Below, piece after piece: positions 57,841-64,000 of a DNA stretch of 64,000 nt; within the stretch, counting starts at the first letter, position 1, and every line of letters begins with the position of its first letter. The translations under genes and the position numbers were made by a program. The DNA comes from Siphonodentalium dalli (lineage: Eukaryota > Mollusca > Scaphopoda > Gadilida > Siphonodentaliidae), in the NCBI GenBank assembly GCA_032622095.1, contig CP136064.1, forward strand, positions 196,945,948 to 197,009,947, read 5' to 3'. Below the pieces are notes generated by a model. The model worked only from the letters and a program-made list of their open reading frames with translations. It ran no database searches and was not told where the DNA came from.

Positions 57841-58009
57841 AATTTCTCAAATCACACGATCTGCAAAAATATATATATTTGTGGAAAGAGTTATGTCATT
57901 GCTTGTTCATAATATAGATATATGTAAGTTATATGTCAACATTTGAACAAGGAATGACAGAATTTTTTCCCCTAATATATTGTTTTGAAGATCGTGCGAT
58001 TTGAGAAAT
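57841..58009. mobile_element. Palindromic MITE ATTTCTCAAATC
   Basis: Arms ATTTCTCAAATCACACGATCT at the left and its near-perfect inverse at 57989-58009, with further inner pairing (TTGTTCA/TGAACAA). About 170 bp, noncoding. Confidence 0.6.
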
Positions 58010-59185
58010 ACCGGTAGTCCTATTAGGTGAAAATGTCTTAACTTGCATTCTAATCTTCTGTTAACTGGTATTCAATATAACACACCGAATATTGAGTGAT
58101 ATTCCATATTTCACGGGGAGGGTCAATCTCAAACCATCAAACGGGCCAGGGTCGCCAGAATCAATGAAGCAGAGGGAACAAATGACCCCCTGGCCTCAGC
58201 CTAGGGGCGTGCGAGAGGTGACACAGGTCATTTAATTGAATATATTTAACACTATATGTAGGTGATCACAATCGTGTCTGTAAAATTTAAAAATGATTCG
58301 GCCATAAATACGGGTTGTTGTGTGTGCCGATGGATTCAAATTTGAAATCCAAGATGGCTGCTGGCGGCCATGTTTTTCATCTAATTTCAGAAAAAAATCG
58401 ATAGCTCCCATCTATAGGTCAGCCTGAAGCTGCATATGAGGTTCGGTGAAGATTGGATGAGGGCGTGCCGAAGGAAATTGTCGACGCACACACGACGGAC
58501 AACCGATGGCAATAGCCCAAACTTTAATTTGTAGAGTTGAACTAAAAAGTAACCAAACATTGTGTTTGAAGTAAATAAACATGAAGTTATAGAAAACATA
58601 TGTCAATATATAATTATATTTCATCTCAATGGATGAGTTTTGACAATTTTGGTCAATAATTAAGTTTTTCAAAATAAGTCCAATCAATGGATTCATTTCG
58701 GACCTTAACGTCTGAATAGAGGAGAGATATTGAATTAAACCAGACTTCGAACCTAGTAGGTAATATAAAAGTTCGAAACGAGGTGTAACATATAATGACT
58801 TCTTTTTCTGGAATAAATTAACAACCTATAGAAAAGAATACGTGTGCCAAAGACACAAGCAATAATACAACTATATACTTCCGACATAACAGATACCTTG
58901 ATCGTGTATTTATTTGAGTTTGATACTGTCCAATAAAGTTATGAAAAAGAGATATCACATCCAGCAAATCTTTATCAAGAGGCGCAAATGAAAACCAATT
59001 ATTATTAACTGAACTGTAATCCAACCCAACAATCTAACCCAACTTCTGAATTTTACCCAACCATTAACCCAACTTTGGATAACCCAACAATTTTAACTAA
59101 ACTTTATTTTGGATGTATATGGTTGATTGCCATCACATATAGCCCCCCCCCCCCCCCAACCAAGTGACCCATCGGGAGACTTTTA
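58010..59185. other. Intergenic, nothing recognised
   Basis: No coding frame with domain features. An AATCCAAGATGGCTGC motif at 58348 recalls the giant inverted repeat arms at 33-37 kb. A run of TAACCCAAC words occurs at 59025-59095 and a C run at 59142-59158. Confidence 0.35.
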
Positions 59186-61030
59186 AAGGCACCGATGGCC
59201 TTTATAATGTTAAGGTTATAATTTAGAAATAAAAGTTACCAAATTATGAAAATGTCCTCAAGAATATACTAAAATATAGTCATGCAGCTGATAGTATAAA
59301 TGCGATATTATCCACACAAAAACACTTTGTGTGATCGTTTGTTTATATACATCACGTACAGAGTGTGCGATAAGCAAATCGCTCAACACCGTGGCGATAT
59401 TTCTTGAGACTGGTTCACGGTGAACCATTCTACACCGAAATATTGAGTGGCGAAGATTAGCGATGGCTATACCGGTGGTAATTCTAACCAAAGTTTCCGT
59501 AGTGGGGTCTCCCAGGACTCCCCGTTGTTGAGTGTTTTGCTTATCACTCACGCTTTGCGTACTGTTTGTTTACATAACACAGCGTACGAACTACAATAAC
59601 ATGATATTAACACGATATTTATGATTGGTATAAGAACACAATATGTCTATATTTTAATATTCTTTCTGAATATGGCGGTTTTAATGGATATGTATATTTT
59701 AACAGCAATACCCACTGCCAACGCTTATCGTATCTTTAAAGGCACGGATGGCCTTCCATCGTTATATATTATAATTAATAGAGTTACAAATAAATGAAAA
59801 GGTTCGTCGAGAATATAATAATAGTGTAGTATAATGATAGTATGAATGCGATATTATCCATAAAACACGCTTTGTGTGAGCCGAGCGTTTTATTATTATA
59901 CAGCACGCAAATTGTGTGCGATAAGCAAAACACGCAACACAGTGACGATTTTTAGGAGTGACCCATTCAACACCGGAATCTTGGAGTGGCGATGATTGGC
60001 GAGCGCTATATCGGTTTGTTGTAAACAACATGGTGGAAATTTTAACCAAAGTTCACTTACTGTTGTCTCCCGGTATTGAGTGTTTTGCGTATCGCACACT
60101 CTTTGCTCACTGAACTGTATAATAACACGGCGTACGATCTTGACAATAACATGTTATGTATGCGATATTTGGATAACTATGAAATATGTCTATATTTGTC
60201 CCCCGAACAAAATATTCCGGGGGACTATTAAAATAGCCGGTGTCCGTCCGTCCGCCTAAGCGTGCTTGCGTCCGGAAATGGTTTCCGGATGATAACTTTA
60301 GTTTCGGTTATTCGATCAAAAGCAAATTTCATAGGTGAGTTTATCAGACCAAAATACAGGTCAAGTTCGAATATGGGTTTGCTCCGCCCATTTTTGCGAG
60401 AGTTATTGCCCTTTTTGTACTTAGAATCTTGTAATGTTCTGGTTTCCGGATGATAACTTCAGTTTGTGTTATCATATCTGAAACAAATTTGGTATGTGAG
60501 TTTATCAGTCCTATGTACAGGTCAAGTTCGAATATGGGTATGCTCCGCCCATTTTTGCGAGAGTTGTTGCCCTTTTTCGACTTGTTTTACTTAGAAAATT
60601 TCTCACTTTTTCGGATGATATCTCAAGTTTGGAACCTTTAATTGCAAATACCGTTTTTATGTGGATCAGTCATATCACGATACAGGTCAAGTTCGAATTT
60701 GAGTTTGAACCGATGATTTTTCTCAGAGTTATGGGCTTTTCGACTTAGAAAATTCAATTTTCTTGTAATTTTCTTCATTTTGTGCCAATTGGAGTTTATA
60801 TTTTGACTTTAAGATTTTTTTTAAGATTTGGTTATTTGTATGAATGTCAGTAATGAGACAATGCACAAGTGTCTTATCCATATAGTATACTTCTACAAAG
60901 CCTCCGCTCCAAATGAAGCCACCGGTTCGGGGGACACTGTGGCCGAGCGGCCTTTTATTTAATATTCTTTCGGTGTATGGCGGTTTTAACGTAGGCTTAT
61001 GTGACAATTTTAACAGTAATACTTATCGCG
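59186..61030. repeat. Two tandem copies of a foldback-like repeat
   Basis: Copy 1 is about 59186-59735. Copy 2 is about 59738-60197 and continues at 60958-61030 after an insert. Shared blocks: GGCACCGATGGCCTT or close, TGAATGCGATATTATCCA, GTGTGCGATAAGCAAA, GAGTGTTTTGC.TATC and AATATTCTTTC..ATGGCGGTTTTAA. GATAAGCAAAACAC and GTGTTTTGC.TATC pair within each copy. A third fragment is at 31828-31975. Confidence 0.6.
60198..60957. mobile_element. Insert with three 150-bp internal repeats
   Basis: Starts GTCCCCCGAAC and has the inverse GTTCGGGGGAC at 60924-60934. Inside are three tandem units (from about 60281, 60440 and 60605), each with GGATGATA, CAGGTCAAGTTCGAAT and GAGAGTTATTGCCC-like blocks. 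It splits the second copy of the surrounding repeat: copy 1 reads tatattttaatatt uninterrupted. Open frames across the units are repeat artefacts. Confidence 0.6.
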
Positions 61031-61169
61031 AAGGTATATTATTATCTTTAATATGCTTGACTTGAGTTATTAACTTTCTCGACTCGAATCAAATAGTTTT
61101 TACCCCCCGAAGCCAAAGCAATAGTAATTTAGGAGCGTCAGTTCGGATTATGCATCTTTAACTAACACT

Positions 61170-61680
61170 ATATAGCTGATGTGACCGACTTCGTCCGGGC
61201 TATTTAGGGATTTCTTTGTGATCGCCTCCGTCTGGGTAGAGTTCGATCGGTCCAGAAACATGCCTATATGAGCGAGGTCGAGGCCAAGCACACGGTCGCA
61301 TGTGAAATTGGACCCGCCCATATTGTTGTTCCCGGGATCAAAGTAGGGCTACATACAAAATTTGAGTTGGATCGGTCGAGGTCCGGAAACATGCCTATAT
61401 GAGCGTATATGAGCCAGGTGACAGGTCAAGGCAAGGACACGGTCGCATGTGAATTGGACCCGCCATATTGTTCCCTGCATGGAAACAATATACATACCAA
61501 ATTTGAGTCGGATCGGTCGAGGTCCAGAAACATGCCTATGAGCGAGGTCAAGGTCAAGGACACGGTTTTCGAGTCTATAACACACATACATACATATATA
61601 CACACACACATACATACATATATACACACACACACATATATATATACAGACACAAGTTCAAAAATATATAATAGATTATG
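61170..61680. repeat. GTGACCGACTTCGTCCGGGC repeat with microsatellite tail
   Basis: Starts like the repeat at 43449 (gtgacc..ACTTCGTCCGGGC) and has three diverged units with GATCGGTC.AG, GAAACATGCCTATATGAGC, GTCAAGG and ACACGGTCGCATGTGA. It ends in CACATACATACATATA microsatellite sequence and AAAATATATAATAGATTATG. Probably another member of the same superfamily of repeat ends. Confidence 0.6.
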
Positions 61681-62285
61681 CATAAGCTTTAAGACTATAT
61701 AAAAAAAGAGTAAAAAAAAAGAAATAGAGGGGGGATTTGAGTTGCGAAAAAAATGTGCTTCTGTGACGCCTTTACGACCCATCCACCCGTCATACGTGCC
61801 CCAGAAAAAACTTTGGGACCCCCCTCCCCCCTCCGGTAACAATTTGTTACATTTCACAAATGTTATTATGCCAAAATATAGAAAGATAAGTAACTGCGTA
61901 TATGGTTCTATAGTTATATACTATCTGCGTGCACTCTCAGTAAACACAAATAGAATGAATGTATCGATAACATGGATAAAAGAATCGGATATTGTAGGAT
62001 GGCAAACATGCAACGAGAAAGAAAAGACACGACGATGGTGGTTGCAAAACGCGGACATCGATGCCATGCAAGGAATTGTAACTCTATTTTCCTTGTAATT
62101 TTATTCAGTTCTTTGGTATAAGTGGAGTTGTACTTCCTGTTAACTTGTCTCGCCTGAGTTCGCCGCTAATATTGCACAACGTCCGTCTATTTGTGTGCTC
62201 TCTAAGGGTGAATCGCGTATATTTTGATTCGTGTGTCGAAATTGTAGTATATTGTACGCGTTTGTGCTTCTGAATTAATGACATT

Positions 62286-62675
62286 ATGTCCACGGTCGCG
62301 CAAAGTAATGTGCGAAATTCAAAACGGGAGCACGACAATACCTCGTGTTCCGCCAGTGAGGACAAACGGCCAAAATTGAATTTCGAAGCAACAACCAACA
62401 GGAACGAATCAGTTGACATTCTTGTCCAATCGAGTGATGGGTCTAAACCTTGTGATAGTTCCAGCAGAGATGCGACGGGTTCTTTGACTACTTCAGGGCA
62501 TCTGTCTTGGCGAGAAATTCGGGCAGAAAGCTTACATTGTTCATATAGTGTTCTTTATTCAACGGAAGAAGCCAACGAATTGTTCGGAGAGTGTGAGAAA
62601 TCGATTACATATAACGATGGTCAACTGTCGATGATCAAGATATTCGGCAAATGGCATAATATTCCACGAAAACAG
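62286..62675 (+). CDS. ALKBH2: DNA oxidative demethylase ALKBH2, first coding exon
   Basis: 130 codons from the ATG at 62286 to a phase-0 donor aacag|gtagg after 62675. After a variable, charged N-terminus (about 1-75, with a KRPKL-type basic patch likely for nuclear import), the segment SWREIRAESLHCSYSVLY and then IKIFGKWHNIPRKQ match the start of ALKBH2, an Fe(II)/2-oxoglutarate dioxygenase that removes 1-methyladenine and 3-methylcytosine from DNA. The exon ends at the same Lys-Gln as I recall for the human gene. The catalytic HxD..H core is in later exons, beyond the window or hidden in the intron. Start: first ATG of the open frame, 18 bases after an in-frame upstream stop. Confidence 0.85.
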
Positions 62676-64000
62676 GTAGGTGCTATCTAATTTCGTTCAA
62701 TAAATGTATGTCTTTCTGATGCATACTGAATATTTGATCGACCTATATTATATCCCCGGAATCTGCCGTAATATACCACTAAACGTGCCATTACGACAGG
62801 GCGCCGAAAGCAACCAATGGCTTAGGGTGTCACAACTTACAGAAAACAGCACGATTTCAGTCTGAGGTATTGGCATAAATGCCATGCCAAAATTTTAATT
62901 AAATCTTCAAGCTCATATTTAATATACAATGTAATAAGCTGCTGGAATGGGTATATTTATCTCTTTAAAATGGGACAAAGCAACAGTGCTGTTGTAGCTG
63001 ATATCTGATTTATTGTCTGCATTCCATGAAAAAAATGGCACTTTGTGCCCCACCCCCACAGGAGGTAGTTTGCCTCCCCCCCCCCCACCCCAATTACAGC
63101 TTGATTTAATTCAAGACATGCCATAGTTATCTTCAATCAGACTTAAAATGTTGCATCTATTATCACCCCTGATTAAGTGGTCCTGATAATTTGCGATGAT
63201 GCTGGTGGTCCTGCTTATTTGCTATGATGCTGGTAGGGCAAAATGATGCTGTTAAGACAAAGTATTATTATTTCTTCTAAAGTGTTCATTGTCAGGTCTT
63301 TTGGCTAATCTGTTCGAAACGAGGAAAATGCATTATGTGTATAAAACAGTAAAACATTTATTTTGTAAAAATATTTTACTAATGGCTGTATTGATTGTTG
63401 CAAACCGACCATTATCAAGATGGCAACTCCTGTCGTTTGCAGCCATTATTAAGATATTTGTAAATTATGTTCTTGAATGTTTCATACAAGCCTGAGAATA
63501 AGGTGCCTATCATTTGCAGACTGAGGTCCCCAGATGGAGAATTTAATGACACTATGCCGCACATCAATCTAGCATCACCAAATTCACCCTCTGGGGGCCT
63601 CATTCTGCATGGCCTCATCTGCTGTGGGAGACAGACTCAGATTGAAGTTCCCAAATGGTGAATATTGTGTTGTACACCCATTGGGAACCTCGATGATGCA
63701 ATGTGTTGTCTGCCAATTTGGGGATATCGAGAAGAAGTTTCTATAGAAATTTGATAATAAAGAAATTTTCCAGAGAAGATGAGGCCTAAGCAGAAGGAGG
63801 TCCGCAGTGGGTGAATTTAGTGATGCTAGCCTGCTATGCAGGATAGCATCACTAAATTCACCCTCTGGGGACCTCATTCTGCAAATGACAGGCACCTTAT
63901 TCTCAGGCCTGGTCTCATACAAACACTGGCCGTTTTTCCTCATATCACACTAATTATCCAAAACACTGCGAAAAAGACAAATTTAGAAAATTTAAACAGT
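62676..64000 (+). other. ALKBH2: First intron of ALKBH2 (partial)
   Basis: No further ALKBH2 exon is seen to the end of the window. The intron contains a C run near 63078 and the inverted-repeat element at 63486-63917. Confidence 0.55.
63486..63917. mobile_element. Inverted-repeat MITE in ALKBH2 intron
   Basis: Arms of about 75 bp: GCCTGAGAATAAGGTGCC..CATTTGCAGA.TGAGGTCCCC..GTGAATTTA near 63489-63565, and the inverse at 63840-63917. An internal fragment of the same arm (CACCCTCTGGGGGCCTCATTCTGC) is repeated at about 63585. It is noncoding in this context, although frames remain open across the arms. Confidence 0.68.

Noticed and set aside
60262-60641. Two adjacent similar open frames as a duplicated small gene
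   Set aside because: They are translations of the 150-bp internal repeats of an insert and carry no family signal.
60920-60950. GTGGCCGAGCGG and GGTTCGGGG as a tRNA or SINE promoter
   Set aside because: The A-box-like and B-box-like words are in the wrong order and no cloverleaf can be drawn.
61742-62098. 118-residue open frame upstream of ALKBH2
   Set aside because: No domain, low-complexity proline start, no conservation evidence; may be chance.

Overview
The window is animal nuclear DNA, AT-rich and crowded with transposable elements. Host coding sequence occurs only as short exons bounded by GT..AG introns. A SINE ending in a GCGACATTAAACAC-type tail plus an ATCA repeat (6067-6225), a C-type lectin/PAN gene family, PIF/Harbinger, Copia-like and jockey/CR1-like elements suggest a marine lophotrochozoan, most likely a mollusc. 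That assignment is inference from repeat and gene families; no species can be named.

Host genes. (1) A C-type-lectin-like/PAN gene occurs twice in inverted, tail-to-tail orientation. Copy A is on + (exons 586-806, 2288-2395, 4904-5088; its 5' end lies off the window). Copy B is on - (exons 40575-40413, 39037-38817, 31133-31026, 19713-19534, with a candidate signal-peptide exon at 53610-53559). Matching exons have the same length, phase and order, and intron and 3' sequence also match in places, down to about 6760 in A and 18000 in B. Copy B has been stretched from a few kb to more than 20 kb by insertions, and its PAN exon is broken. (2) At the right end, on +, is the first coding exon of ALKBH2, the DNA oxidative demethylase (62286-62675); the rest of that gene lies outside.

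Layout. 0-7 kb: lectin copy A with MITEs, a foldback element and a SINE. 8.4-10 kb: decayed Copia-like gag/protease/integrase-start fragment on -. 10-11.5 kb: tandem duplications. 13.7-15.2 kb: nested foldback array. 15.3-19.1 kb: TTAA-flanked non-autonomous elements, then the 3' end of lectin copy B. 22.2-23.4 kb: broken non-LTR reverse transcriptase. 24.66-30.32 kb: apparently intact PIF/Harbinger transposon carrying a single-ORF DDE transposase (+) and a four-exon MADF-like protein gene (-), with matching ends and TTAA flanks. 33.35-37.7 kb: giant inverted repeat around a roughly 60-bp minisatellite. 38.8-40.6 kb: lectin exons of copy B. 41.2-41.6 kb: small Helitron-like element with a visible empty-site paralogue. 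43.4-47.1 kb: (AT)n and a tandem array of roughly 0.8-kb repeats. 48.0-52.4 kb: decayed copy of a large uncharacterised protein family that combines an N-terminal Cys/His cluster, a FEN1/XPG-like nuclease and a tesmin/TSO1-type CXC cluster. 52.4-62 kb: repeats and apparently empty intergenic DNA. 62.3 kb to the end: ALKBH2 exon 1 and a repeat-bearing intron.

The two best candidates for an undescribed system are the nuclease/CXC element at 48-52.4 kb, whose motif order matches flap endonucleases, and the inverted lectin gene pair, whose two copies act as natural filled and empty sites for dating the insertions around them.
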